NCBI GenBank assembly: GCA_009760855.2
Contig: WPIO01000008.1
Location: 11,550,501-11,614,500, forward strand
Reading direction: 5' to 3'
DNA: 64,000 bases
Source: Cristatella mucedo
Lineage: Eukaryota > Bryozoa > Phylactolaemata > Cristatellidae
A program made the position numbers and the translations under genes. The notes under the pieces are model-generated. The model worked only from the letters and a program-made list of their open reading frames with translations. It was not told the DNA's origin and searched no databases. Positions 47,011 through 57,929 of the stretch are shown one piece after another. Position 1 is the stretch's first letter. The number at the start of each line of letters is the position of its first letter.

Positions 47011-48604
47011 TATATGAGAGCTTTGATGCAGCTAAACATCATTTCTCATTCATATATCACATAACTAGATATCCCTTATAATATGATCAAAACCACGAAA
47101 CGTTCACCGGTGGCTATACGCCAGCGTTTTTTAATGAGATGATGACAGACATCTCAAAGAAGGCTAAACTTCCAAAACACATGGATAAAAGACAGCAAAC
47201 GAAAAAGTCACGAGAGAAAATCTGTATGTGTGAAGAGACTCTCGTAATAATCCGCAACTGCTCAGAAAAGCTGTCTAAGAGATGGGCTGTCTCTCTTGCG
47301 AAGTGCAAACAACAATCTTTGTTAGACTGCATTCAATGATAACAAAAAGAGCCGAAATTATAGCATGAGTTTATGGGCTATAATGCCAAGAGTCTATAGA
47401 ACGGTCTTTGTTGGGCCTTATGAAATCTTGTCCTTAGATGACAAATTAATATACACCTTAAACACGGTCTAATAGGTGCTATAGCCATTCTAACGACGGA
47501 AAACTCACTCAGTAACAGGTTCCTTCCACTTTCCAGCGGTCTGATTGCGATAGCGAAGAGGATTTCTAGTTAGAAGTCAGAGAAAGGTCAAATCAAATTC
47601 TCACCACGTGTGTCACCCATGAATACTTGCTTTCTTGCTTGCTTTTTTGCATCAATCTATGCATGGGCGAATGCTGGGAGTGACGTTTGCATTTGACGCC
47701 ACCACCTTCAAATGGTCCAGCTGCTTGATGCGTAAGGGTTAAGTGAATAGGCAGCGTGACGGAGCGTAGAGACGTAGCGGAGCTCGACTATTTCTCGTCG
47801 CTCCACCCCATCGGCCAGCCAGTCGCGATACTCGCAGGATGGCGAGTACCGAAGGCCTTGCACTCGATCAGCAGTTCGCCAAAATCTCTTAGAGACATCC
47901 TGGCAGGCCCTTGCTTGCTATTCTTCCTCGCGAAAGCGAGTCGTATTAAGTATCAAAGAAAGAGCAAAAAAGACGAGACTTCGGCCGTATCTCGGATTGA
48001 AGAGCTCTGATCTTTTCCGATTGTGCCTGTGCGAAACTGCTGCACATACATAGCACATCTGAAAGACTAAGTAATTGCTTTGAAATGGAAAGTGGCATTT
48101 GTCGACAGCAAAAGCCCTTATATCACAGCACAGGATTATATAAAAAGTAGAATTGTTCTCCGAGGAATCTCTATTCGGTCACCATTAGCTACCATCTACG
48201 GAATTTTTAATTCAAGTCCAGACTAACACCTACCACCAGACGTTCTGTACTCAGCCGTGCGAGGACAAGAGTTGGTGGAATTTATCGTAGCTGACTTTAG
48301 CATTGCACGAGCGCTGATTCTTTCGCGTGTGGACCAGACAAATAGCGAATTATTTTGGGGTGCCTTCAAGTTTCATTAGATTTTCCTGAATTGCTAGTTA
48401 ATTCATCGAAGCACTGTGGAACCTCAAAAGGCTGTGGGCCCATCGTCGAGCTCTTTGCCGGCTTAGACGAAACCACTCGAATAAATTCCCAGCAGATTAG
48501 CGTAGTAGCAAACATTTTCTATGTACAAAAGACCAGCAGGGCATAATTTGAGCAGATACGAAGTATGTGGCAAACCCAATGAGCAGTTCCATGATTGAGC
48601 CGTG
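47011..48604. other. No gene recognised
   Basis: Two open frames stand out (47139-47339 +, Lys-rich; 47756-48010 +) but neither has a motif that I know. I see no repeat of the families in this window. Confidence 0.4.
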
Positions 48605-48970
48605 TGTAGTTGGGTTGTATGCAGGCCTATACTGCTCCTCTGGTAAACCGCTGGTGAACAGCTGTTAGGAGCATCATCGAGAGGGGCCGCTGCACAGCTG
48701 TGGTCCACCTGTAATGTGGCGTGGACACAGGCCGGTAACCCAGTGGTGAACAGATGGTGGATTTGCCGTTAGGGTCGGCCGGTGCACAGCTGCGGTCCGC
48801 CTCGGATGAATCGTCTGGGTCGGCGAGGACATAGCTGTGGTCGAGGAGAAGCGGGTCGAGTGGATGAGAGGGGCGAGGGAAGTCGCGCATCCCTCTGCTC
48901 CGTGTGTCGTACAATAAACTGTCGGTGTCGGCCATCGGCTGGTTCTCTGCATTCGTGAACCGAACAACGA
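48605..48970 (+). mobile_element. Solo LTR, second copy of the 37.65-kb family
   Basis: It begins TGTAGTTGGG and ends near CCGAACAACGA. It contains GGAGCATCATCGAGAGGGGC, GGTGAACAGATGGTGGAT and GTACAATAAACTGTCGG, all shared with 37651-37958. It carries an extra internal block (48785-48840, repeating GGTC.GC...GCACAGCTG). CGTG is present on both sides, which is compatible with a decayed target duplication. Confidence 0.75.
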
Positions 48971-49179
48971 CGTGCACGAGAGAGCTCGTAGAGAATCTAG
49001 GTAGGGCAAAGTCCGCAAGCACAAGTGGCTGAATCAACCCAATTCGTTTTCTCCATCCGGTTATGCAGGTGACTTTTTCAGAGGTTCCAATTGTCTCACT
49101 GGCTATGGTTCAACGAAATGCGTGTGTCGGGATTGGTTTCCAGTCTCCGGAGTTTTGCTATGCGATACCGTGCTCGATG

Positions 49180-49385
49180 CCAGTAAGCATGTTTTACATG
49201 TTGACACTGTGCATGTCGCCCCGAATTATGTTATACATGTTGACATCGTGCATGTTACCACTAACCATTTGATAGTGCTTCCTTTGCAGCATATGCAAAG
49301 TACATTGAAAAAGATTCAGTTCTCAGAAGGCGCTATAAAATATATTATTATTATTATCGTATTATATTATTATTATTATCGTAAG
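49180..49385 (+). mobile_element. LINE-A 3' tail with ATT repeat
   Basis: The tail (GACACTGTGCATGTCGCCCC, CTTCCTTTGCAGCATATGCA, TTCTCAGAAGGCGCTATAAA) ends in ATTATTATTATCGTATTATATTATTATTATTATCG, a duplicated end run. Confidence 0.8.
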
Positions 49386-49389
49386 GCAT

Positions 49390-51249
49390 CGGCATTATGC
49401 ACGTAGAGCTGTATGCTAGTGTTAGAGAGTGTACCTCCGAACTGTAGGATTTGCTTTAAGTGCAGCACTGAAGATAAAATTAATCTAGATTAGCTATGTG
49501 CTGAATAATGTACCAAATCGTGATGGAAAATAGCTAGGTACTGATCGCCAATTCAGTATGAACTCTTTCAGAAGCAGTTCTAGAGATAGAAGCTTATGTC
49601 ACCTGTTTTGAAGGCTAAGATTAGAGGCAGCCTCTGCTGAAAAATTATCTGCTTTAGAAAATGCTTTTCTGCTGGAATGTTGCATTTGCGTCTGAGTTGA
49701 CAGTCTGGACGTGCTAAAGAAATGATGAAAAGAGAAATTGTGACAAGACTGCGGTACCGAGATTTTCAGATGTGTCTCAGTTTCTGCAGCGGCCGGTTTA
49801 TGGTAAGCTGAATTTTAAGAAGCTTTGCGTGTTTTCACTGCTGATCTTATGCATTCTGACGTCATTTAATCCGCGGGGATTGTATAGGCTCATTGCTATG
49901 ACTATTTCGCTACGTCAACTGATGGCGCCAATGCCACTTGATCGTTCGTTTTTATGCAAAAAAAGTGATCATATCCAGATGTTCCACGATTATCCAGACG
50001 CCGTCGAAAGAGAAGTGCTTTGTACTGTCAGCGCTGAAGAGTTCTTGCCAAACCAGACGTCGAAGCTGTCAAAGAAGGCAGACAAGCATCGCCAGCTCAG
50101 TGTAGCATAAGCATTGTAGCTAAATTGGTCTGTATATGAATGGCCAGGTAAAAATGGCATTGAAAGAATTTTGAAAGATACTTACCAGCAGCAACGGGGA
50201 GTGTAAGGTGCAAGTGCTTCGAGACCCAATCGTGGGTTTGAGTCCAGCTGGAAGAAATTATATACCGCTCCAAGCGGCAGTAATAGCCGCTAGAGATAAA
50301 TGAGGTTGTTGTATCAGCTGACATTTGCTTTGGATTCTACAATGCATTGTTTTGACTAAAAATGTGATGCTGGCTCAGAAAATGATCACTTACTTGACCT
50401 AGAGACCGAAAGTATCTACGTATATGTGCCTTGATCTTTTGTTCGGTGTTGGTTTCTAAAAATTAATTGAACAAAGCTTTAAGGGCAGCATGAATGACTG
50501 CTGCAGCACGGACGTGGCAAGCCAACTCACAGTATAGCGCTACAGCAACATTGAAACGTTCTACACCGAAAAAGTAGACTTTACTTCATCTGATCTGTGG
50601 AAAAGATCAGCCTCTATTCTACGTATAGTGAGCTGCACAGTTACGAGAACGTTTAAATATCGCAAAAAAGATATTCAGTCCATTGATGCAAATAGCGAAA
50701 ATGAACTGATATCGCTACCGTGGAGGAAGCATCCTATCTGCTGAATATCCATGTTCAAGGTCAAGCTGACAGTCCAACTAGCTAAGATTTACCCTGTTGC
50801 TAAGGAGCATCCTTTGATGGGCAAGATGGACACCCCTATTGAGAAAATAAGTTTTTCCATAGCTTTGCTTACCATCGTAGTGGCAGATATTCGTCGTTTG
50901 GATATCAAAACAGCATTTTGGCCAAACAGGGAAGTGGACCATTTAATCAAGCCATTTTGGAGAATCTAGTCCGACGATCGGAGACAGGGCTGAGATTGGG
51001 CTAAGATTGGGCTAAGATGGGATCGAGACGAGGCGGTAGATAAGGCTGTGTAGGCTGAACCAAGCATCGAACGAGACGATGCTGAGGAGAGATAGGGTTG
51101 GCTCGCTGAGAAGCCGGGCAGTCTTTCATGATTCGTCAGAATAGATTATCCCATACCTATCACATTTCAGGCTGACGATCGTGGAAGGTACATAAGGACA
51201 GGTTTTTAATTGAAAGAAAAATTAACACTCGCATCCGAAATGAGGACCC
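49390..51249. other. Host sequence up to the viral element; partial SINE
   Basis: A partial tRNA-derived SINE lies at 50195-50300 (CAATCGTGGGTTTGAGTCCA, CCGCTCCAAGCGGCAGTAAT). Open frames at 49772-50110 (+) and 50751-50969 (+) have no certain family. The stretch 50530-50720 faintly recalls the Pao/BEL region before integrase ('DLWKRSASILRIVS'), too weakly to call. AT content climbs after about 51180. Confidence 0.45.
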
Positions 51250-51360
51250 TGTTGTGTGATTTTACCCGATACGACACTGCGAAATTTTCGTCCAACCACG
51301 GTTTCACCTTCAGTTGTCCAAAAATTCCCCGATATCGTATCGTGCAAAAATCCCACAACA
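51250..51360. repeat. Inverted repeat at the left border of the AT-rich element
   Basis: TGTTGTGTGATTTTACCCGA (51250-) and its imperfect complement ending in ATCCCACAACA (51336-51360) frame about 60 bases of spacer. Both arms carry CGATACG on the inside and GTTGTG outside. It sits where base composition changes, so it may be part of the terminal repeat of the viral element or a small MITE at its edge. Confidence 0.6.
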
Positions 51361-51454
51361 CTAAATTAAGACATTTGTGTTACTTTGTTTAATAAACTGA
51401 TAGTTCTTTAATAATTAATTTTATTTTAGAAGAAATATTATAACCTTATATAGC

Positions 51455-52336
51455 TAATGCCTTTGTCTTATACTTCTAGAACATTATTTAGAAGGAAAGG
51501 AGAAAAAGAAAATACTTGGAAGGAGAGAGTTGAACATATATTTTACAAAAATTCTTTACAAAGAATTGATGTACCAACTACTTTTAAGGAACTTGAAAAA
51601 AGTTTGTTAAAATATATACTTCACCAAAAATAATACATGCTTGTTTGATAGAATTTATAGAGCTTTTAGTTTTGATTATTTGTTACAAAAAGTTGTAACT
51701 AAAGCTATTAATCGTAGAATATGTATAGTAAAAGACCACATTTCAAATTATAGGGAAAACAGATCAGAAATTTAAAAAATTAGTTGGCCTGATAAATATA
51801 AAGAAGCTGTATCAATTAATTCAAAGTTAGTAAGTGGTGAATATAATATATGAGAACATAATTCAAATGAATGCTTTTGTGATAATGATGTAAAACTATT
51901 GAAAACTAAACATATTTACGAGGAAGAACTTAAAGAATTAGGTGTTCCAGAAATTAAAGTAACAGATTTTGATGATGAAAGGTGTGATGTTCCTTTTCCA
52001 AGTTTTTCTGAATAGATATTTGGTGATGAGATAAGACGTTTATCAGAAAGTGAAACGGTTTAATCATTCGGTGGAAATATTCCAAAACAACTTAATGAGA
52101 CTAACAAGGATTATATCAATAGATTTATATAATATGTTTCAAAATATAAGTTGTACAACACCAAGCATAAAAATTGTTAAGAATGATATACGGTTGAAGG
52201 AAAAACTAGTAATTAAAGCTAGGAAATATATAAATGATTTGAATGATGTTTATAATGATCACAAAAGATTAGGTTATAATAGGGATTTAAATTATAGATG
52301 TAGTCATGATTTTGTGTTTGGGAAAATTTGGTAGAT
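51455..52336 (+). pseudogene. Viral-element ORF of unknown function, broken
   Basis: Coding-like AT-rich sequence in three frames: an opening frame with 'TLFRRKGEKENTWKERVEHI' (51465-51630), a middle one with 'EEELKELGVPEIKVTDFDDE' (about 51920-51990), and a last one open at 52050-52334 with 'LKEKLVIKARKYINDLNDVY'. I do not recognise the family. The acidic middle and basic end do not suggest a function. It is the leftmost gene of the element, next to the border. Confidence 0.45.
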
Positions 52337-52350
52337 AATATAGGAACAAC

Positions 52351-52752
52351 ATGTCAGACCTTCGAAGTAAATACACAAATGATAAATATAATAAAATACT
52401 TTTGGACAATGATAGAATTAAAAATTGCTTAACTAATTTAATAAGCGTTAGATACTGTTTTCAATTTATAAGCATTATAATTACTCTTGCAATTACTATA
52501 ACAAGTACCAATGTTCAACAGTATGAAGAATTATTACATATAGTAACTGTTTTAGGTGGACTTACAATAATGTTAATATAAATAGATAGTACAATATCCC
52601 AAATTGACAGAAGGAAAAGATCAACTTTTCAAGCAAACTATAACTTAGTTTCAAATATTTTAGATGCTTTAGATGATGATAAAATAACTAATGAAGAATT
52701 CAATGAAATATTAATTGATCAATTAGAAAATATAAGTGATACTAAGTCTTAA
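52351..52752 (+). pseudogene. Small viral membrane protein, one nonsense codon
   Basis: The 134-codon frame is interrupted only by TAA at 52579-52581. Residues about 33-76 form two hydrophobic segments ('FISIIITLAITIT' and 'IVTVLGGLTIML') with a short polar turn, so a membrane hairpin is likely. The C-terminal part after the stop is acidic ('NILDALDDDKITNEEFNEIL'). I do not know the family. It lies 15 bp downstream of the preceding ORF and faces the integrase. Confidence 0.5.
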
Positions 52753-52769
52753 TCACTTGTTAATCCTTT

Positions 52770-53614
52770 CTTACGAAGCTCCTTTTAACATCATTTACGA
52801 AATATCTAGCCGGTTATTCTTGCAATACCATTATTCTAACAATATTATGCTTAGTTAAACTCCATATTGCATCTGTAGCTCTTCTTCTTTTTGTATTTTC
52901 TCCTTCACCTGGTTCTAATAAATATCTAACAGTTGTTCCAAGTTCTAATAGCTGTTCTTGTTCTCCTAATTTTCTATGATATTTTGGTTTCTTTAGTTTT
53001 ACTTTTTCTCTTTTTATTGTTTTAGAAGGTTTTTCACCAGTTGATTTTGTAATACTATTATTTTGATAATCAATAGTCTTTGGTAAAATATAAATCCACT
53101 CTCTTTATCTATTATATTCTCCTTTATTAATACTTTCTGTTTCTTTTTCATACTGTGCAATAAATACTCTCTCAGCAACTGTTCTATTCATTCTTTCAAC
53201 TAATGCAACACACTTTTTAACAGTACCTTCTATAATTTGTGTTTCATGTTTTTTATTTCTTCAGCAAACTCTACTTTAAACTCTGATCCTGGATCTACCG
53301 TCATTTTCTTTGACCATTTCAAGGGACTTTAATTGTCAATATCAATCATTGCTTGTGTTACTTCTTTAGAAGACTGTTTTAAGTGGTCTTGAATCTGTAT
53401 CTCTACTAGCAACACCAATAACAGTCAGTGCATATTTATATCCAAAATCATTAGGCATGTATAAACTGTTTGCTTGATGATTTTCATTAGGTTCAACAAT
53501 ATTAAAGAAACCTTGTGGAATATTCTTAGGTCTTGGTTTGAATACTTGACTAATATATGAGTCAGGATTGAATCTACCTTCTTTTTTTCTTTCATTTAGA
53601 GTTAAAAATGACAT
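52770..53614 (-). pseudogene. Polinton-type integrase (retroviral rve fold), inactivated
   Basis: This enzyme inserts Polinton-type DNA into the host genome. The N-terminal 82 codons are open (53614-53366), with 'IVEPNENHQANSLYMP' and 'FGYKYALTVIGVASRD', the first beta strands of the catalytic core. Further motifs appear in other frames: 'MTVDPGSEF' (second Asp, near 53290), a region corresponding to the catalytic-Glu helix near 53190, and a C-terminal chromo/SH3-like end with a 'LLEPGEGEN'-type sequence near 52920. At least three frameshifts are visible. The first catalytic position (codon 53470-53468) is AAC, Asn, where the family has Asp, so even an unbroken frame would be inactive. It is divergent from the small Cys-rich gene at 53625. 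Confidence 0.8.
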
Positions 53615-53624
53615 TCTATAGAGA

Positions 53625-53873
53625 ATGAAAATATTTTGTGAAACATGTTTAAATACATTTAATAAAACTGAATATCTTGAAGGAAATCATCCTTATTGTC
53701 ATATGAAAAAGAAAAGACCAAAAAGAAGATATGAAATACGTTGTGATATCCGTGATACAGATATTTATGAAACAGAATTTGATTCTAGTCTTATGCGTAA
53801 TGATACAATTATAATTTGCTCATACTGCAACATAAATACTAATTCACTTAAAAAAGAGAGACCAACCAAATAA
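53625..53873 (+). CDS. Small Cys-rich, probably zinc-binding viral protein
   Basis: This intact 82-codon frame has 'CETC', 'HPYCHMKKKRPKRRYEIRC' and 'CSYCN', which could form one or two zinc sites, and a strongly basic middle. It starts 10 bp from the integrase start on the other strand, so the two probably share a promoter region. The family is not known to me. It could be a transcription or DNA-binding factor; that is inference. Confidence 0.55.
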   Translation: MKIFCETCLNTFNKTEYLEGNHPYCHMKKKRPKRRYEIRCDIRDTDIYETEFDSSLMRNDTIIICSYCNINTNSLKKERPTK

Positions 53874-53905
53874 TATTCATTAGTTAAAAAACACTTAAAC
53901 CAACA

Positions 53906-54073
53906 ATGTTGCTCTACCAATGTTGCTGTACTTCTGTACATCATTTTTTAGGTCATGAAGCTATTTGTGCTATTTTGAAACTATTCCCTCTTGTTAAAGG
54001 TAAACGTAAAGAAACAAAGTTAGAAGAGTTAATAGCTTTAATATTTCATTTATACTTTTCAGGGGCTACATAA
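53906..54073 (+). CDS. Short ORF, uncertain
   Basis: A 55-codon frame with 'YQCCCTSVHHFLGHEAICAI' and a basic, helical C-terminus. It overlaps the end of the fibre-like gene on the other strand by 28 bp. Same-strand spacing to the Cys-rich gene is 32 bp. It may be a real small gene or the remnant of a larger one. Confidence 0.3.
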   Translation: MLLYQCCCTSVHHFLGHEAICAILKLFPLVKGKRKETKLEELIALIFHLYFSGAT

Positions 54074-54886
54074 CTGACCAAGAGGTTTACTCTTAATTTT
54101 CCAGTAGTATCAATGAAGTAATAGTCTGTCGGCAATCTAGTAAAATAAACATAATACTTTAAATCAACACCTCCACTTTGAGAAGTATTTATAGCCCCTA
54201 CATCTCCAGATACAGCAGTTGTATCAGTATTAGGTTTTAGAAACATGCAATTAGATGCTCCAACAACCATAATATTTAATATCATTATAGGTGGCGCTGT
54301 TTTATTTGTCCATGAATAAGGTGTTGATAGATTTGGTATTGAATTCTTAGCATTGATAGAGCTATTACTTCTGTTATTTTTTTTAACTGTCTTGTCTACC
54401 TATGATTTAGTTGCAACGTCAGAAGCATTAACAGGCACTGCAACATTAGTTATTGAATATCCACCCATATCAATATTTGTTGTTGAAGGAAATGCTTTAA
54501 GTAATACATCTCGTTTCATTCCGCCATACATAACACAATAGTCATCATTTAGTACTACTGGCTTTCCATTACCTGAATTACAATAATTAAATGTTATAGC
54601 ATAGCTACTCATATTCAAGTCTCCACTCATTGTATCACCAGTTTTTTTAACATAATTACTTACTTGACTAACATTGACAGCATCAGTAGGATTAACACCT
54701 TGTCCACGATTAGTAATTGTTTTACCAGCAAGATTAAGTGTTGTTCCTGAATTAATAACAAAGTTAGTATCTGCATAAGACTTTGCTACTGCATCAGAGT
54801 CATTAAGTGGATCAGATAAATTTGTAATTCTATTACCATTTTTATTTAGATCAGCTTAAATACTTCCGTTTATTTTTATACGAAAT
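54046..54886 (-). pseudogene. Fibre- or spike-like protein with tail-fibre-type repeats
   Basis: Repeated short units of the type 'MGGYSITNVAVPVNASDVAT', 'GNRITNLSDPLNDSDAVAKS' and 'LAGKTITNRGQGVNPTDAVN' resemble the beta-strand repeats of phage tail fibres, which form trimeric shafts. The C-terminal part (54285-54046, 'TDYYFIDTTGKLRVNLLV') would be the head. One nonsense codon, TAG at 54397-54399, stands where the repeat has Tyr before Val-Asp-Lys; the frame is open on both sides. The N-terminal start is damaged near 54850-54890. By analogy it would serve attachment to the host cell; no receptor can be inferred. Confidence 0.65.
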
Positions 54887-54891
54887 CTTCA

Positions 54892-55731
54892 CTATGAAAC
54901 TTGCTCATTGTCTATGTAATTATTAATTAGTACTTTGCTTCTATTTAATATCTCTCTGACAGCTGTAACTATTCTAGAAAATCTAAAATGATCTTCTTCC
55001 TCAACAACCTGTATTTCTACTTTTTTATATAATATTTTATATCAAAACCAAAACTTTTTTTATTGTTAAAACGACAATAATCACATATTATATCAAATTC
55101 AAAATCATAATACTTTTCATCTTTAAGTAAATACATGAAAAGCGGCTCTCTAATTGGCAAATCAAAAACATAACTTGTAGGAATCTTAACTGCTCCAGCT
55201 GCAACATAATCTTTAGGTGCTTCTTTGCTATTCAAACCTTCAACGAATATTTCAAATTCACTATAGAAACATGTGCTTAGTTTCAATACATGTAAACCAA
55301 GAAGACACTGAGCTAGGTATTGGCTTGGTACACAATCTTCCACTATATTTCTACTCCATAAACATTGTATCTCAATTAATGTATCTTTATCTATAATTCC
55401 ATCTGGAGAAAAAACGATACACTCCATCAGACGTAAAGCAATCATTTGCATTCTCTATCTTTCGATCTAATTTCATTTCTAAATATTTTGCAGCGATTGG
55501 CTCAAACACTTTACCAAATAACATTTGCGGAAACCTCATTGGCTGAGAATTAGAAATATATTTTTTTAGTTTTCTATTTGCAATTAATTCTATATCACAA
55601 TCAATTTGTCAACCAAAACAATATCCTTTCCTAAAACAGAATACACTTCTGAGTCACCAATATTTAAACTCATTGCTCTCTTCCACTCATCAGATCCTTG
55701 AATAAAAAATTTTTGAATTATATTTAGTCAT
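54892..55731 (-). pseudogene. YqaJ/lambda-type exonuclease of the viral element
   Basis: Motif I 'IQGSDEWKRAMSLNIGDSEV' lies near the start (55710-55650). The central part has 'SPDGIIDKDTLIEIQC' (55413-55366; Asp and Glu-x-Gln/Lys of the PD-(D/E)XK active site), then 'PSQYLAQCLLGLHVLKLSTC', where Gln and the helix match the family. The enzyme would trim double-stranded DNA 5' to 3' for recombination or genome processing, as lambda Exo and baculovirus alkaline nuclease do. Frameshifts occur near the start, around 55575, around 55445 and near 55020. The Lys usually after Glu-Ile is Gln here. Start chosen at ATG 55731, 11 bp after the capsid gene. Confidence 0.75.
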
Positions 55732-55741
55732 TATAATTTTA

Positions 55742-57310
55742 TTAAAAATCTTTTCCATCATGCACAAATGTTCCTATACTGAAAGCAAAGTTAGCTCCAC
55801 TACCATTAGATGTTAGTTCATCACTATTCTCACAAATAATCAAATAGTGAAGCATTATTTGCGTTCCATCATTTGGTATAACGCTATTGAATTCAATAGT
55901 TACATCAAGTCTTGAAGTTACTCTAAGAGGCTCATCGTTGTATTGCAGATCAATAACATGAATAAGATAAAGAGACAACCATTCAGGATAAGTAACACCA
56001 ACAGGTTCAGTAACTTCATTTATTCCAAGATATCGTTTTCTGAATGTTGTGAAATCCATATATTCTGGAGAGCATTTTCCTTTTTTAGGATCACTTGCTC
56101 TTAAAACAGAAGGATATTGTTTTGAGCCATTAGCAAGAACACTAACACTTTTAATATCACAATGGTTGTAAGTGCAAGGATTTCCTGAATAATTTCCATA
56201 TTTATTGTAGTTTTGAGCTACAACAATCAACCATCTAATTTTATCAATTGTATTTGAACTGATAGAGTTTTAGTAAATTTAAGTCCTTGATTAAGAGAAT
56301 GTATAGTACTATTTTCATAACGTCTAACTCTATAGTTAAGTCTTATTTTCTTTGATCTTTCACTTGAGATATCAGCAAGTGCTCTTTGTATACTTTCTTT
56401 AGGAACTACACATGGAACCACAAGCCTCATTTTTGACATTGCAATTTTAAATGAAGTAAAAACACCATCGCCATTAGCTAGAGCATTACCTCTAGTAGCG
56501 AGTGTATTTACTTGGTTACCAACAGCACCAGATGTTGTTCCAGTCATAATAGCATCAAAATCAGATCCACCGACACGAGTCATTTCAAGCGTGAAAGGAA
56601 TGTTATAAATTATTGTATTCATATCAGCACAAAAACCAGAAATTTGTGCTAGTGGAAGAGCAATACTAAATGTACCAACATCAGCATCAGCTTTAACCAT
56701 ATTGCATATAGTTGGTCTTCTATAGACGAATCCAATATTTGAACAAACTTTATTATTAATGTAAGCTGCACCGGCATTAGGGGTAGCATAAGTATTTTCT
56801 GATGTCATATCATCCAATGAATTTGCTTCATCCTTTTTCCATCCAGTTGCAAGTCCTTCAGTTCTGTTATAATCATTTGGATAACATAGAAGACCCATAA
56901 GTGTTGAAACAGTTCCAACACCTTGTGCAAGTGGAAGACTTTCAATTTCTTCAGTATCAAGTCTAACTCTCATACTATTTAACAACCAAGCACCAGCGTT
57001 GTTAACAAATCCAACTGCAAGATTACGTTTAGGAGCAACAAAAGGTCTTTGTTGTGAGTCAGCCCCAGTATTAGGTACCATAGGTTGACCTTCAAGTAAA
57101 AGGTAAGCATCAGATAGAACATAACATGTTTTTGTTCACCAGGAACAATAAATGAAACTAGTTTACTAGCAATACCATTAGTTTCACTACCATTAGATTG
57201 ATAAACTCTCTATATTAATAATCTCTAAGTTTATGGTTAGGGAACTCAGGATCCCTAAGTTCGAGTATACTATCGATAGGTGCACTTACAATTTCTCCTC
57301 TATATAAAAA
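55742..57310 (-). pseudogene. Major capsid protein (Polinton/adintovirus type), frameshifted
   Basis: The two long frames, 57081-56227 (284 codons) and 56230-55742 (162 codons), are neighbours in different frames of one gene. Upstream, 57310-57082 continues it with 'APIDSILELRDPEFPNHKLRD' in fragments. The length is that of double-jelly-roll capsid proteins. Signs are 'PFVAPKRNLAVGFVNNAGAW' near the N-terminus of the first frame, 'IPFTLEMTRVGGSDFDAI' in the middle, and beta-rich sequence with many Asn and Thr throughout. It would form the hexon-like capsid shell. At least three frameshifts separate the parts. Neighbours are the exonuclease downstream and the minor capsid protein upstream, a usual structural cluster. 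Confidence 0.75.
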
Positions 57311-57318
57311 ACTAAAAA

Positions 57319-57920
57319 TTACTTTCTACTTTGAATGAATAAACCAGCACCTAGTCTTTTCTTCATACTTCCACCATATCCATCAGGTCTGACATAAGGA
57401 ATAACAGCTTTAGTACTAATTACTTTCTCTATTTCTTTATATGCTTTAGGATCATTCTCTTTAAGAGTCTCTGAATAGTCTTCAACTTCTGGTTCTTTTT
57501 CTATCTTAGCTTTTCTACTTTTTTTTAGATTTCTTAGTGACCTTCTCAAGCATAGCACTTTTAATCCCAAGATACATCTCTTTCATCTTTCTATCATAAC
57601 CTTCATCTTTTCTTTTCTTCTCAAGTTCATATTTAAGTTCTTTCTTTCTTCTCTCTTCTTCAAGTTTTTCATCCATCTCTCTACGTTTAATAGCATAATC
57701 TTGATCAATCTTTTCTTTCTTTGTTTGTGGTTCACTAAGTTTTCTTGCTTGATGCATGTCAATACCTTTGTTTGCAATAGTCATGCCCATAGAAGTTAAT
57801 CCTGATACAATTGGTGCTGCTTTAGTAACACCAGCAATTAATTACTTTATCAAGTAATCCATATCCATGATATTTTCCATCATGTACTCTACCATGTCCA
57901 ATTCTCCCATAGCTACCCAT
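57319..57920 (-). pseudogene. Minor capsid or core protein, Lys/Glu-rich coiled coil
   Basis: The N-terminus is glycine-rich ('MGSYGRIGHGRVHDGKYHGY', start 57920), followed after a frameshift near 57845 by a hydrophobic stretch and then a long charged helix (57750-57520, 'EMDEKLEEERRKKELKYELE'). After another shift near 57530 it ends with 'DGYGGSMKKRLGAG' (about 57365-57325). Gly/Arg-rich ends and a charged coiled coil fit the minor capsid or core proteins coded next to the capsid gene in Polintons. The exact counterpart is not certain. Confidence 0.55.
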
Positions 57921-57929
57921 TGCTCTATA

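Noticed and set aside
50530..50969. Pao/BEL retrotransposon fragment
   Set aside because: Only a faint resemblance over a few residues; not enough to assign.
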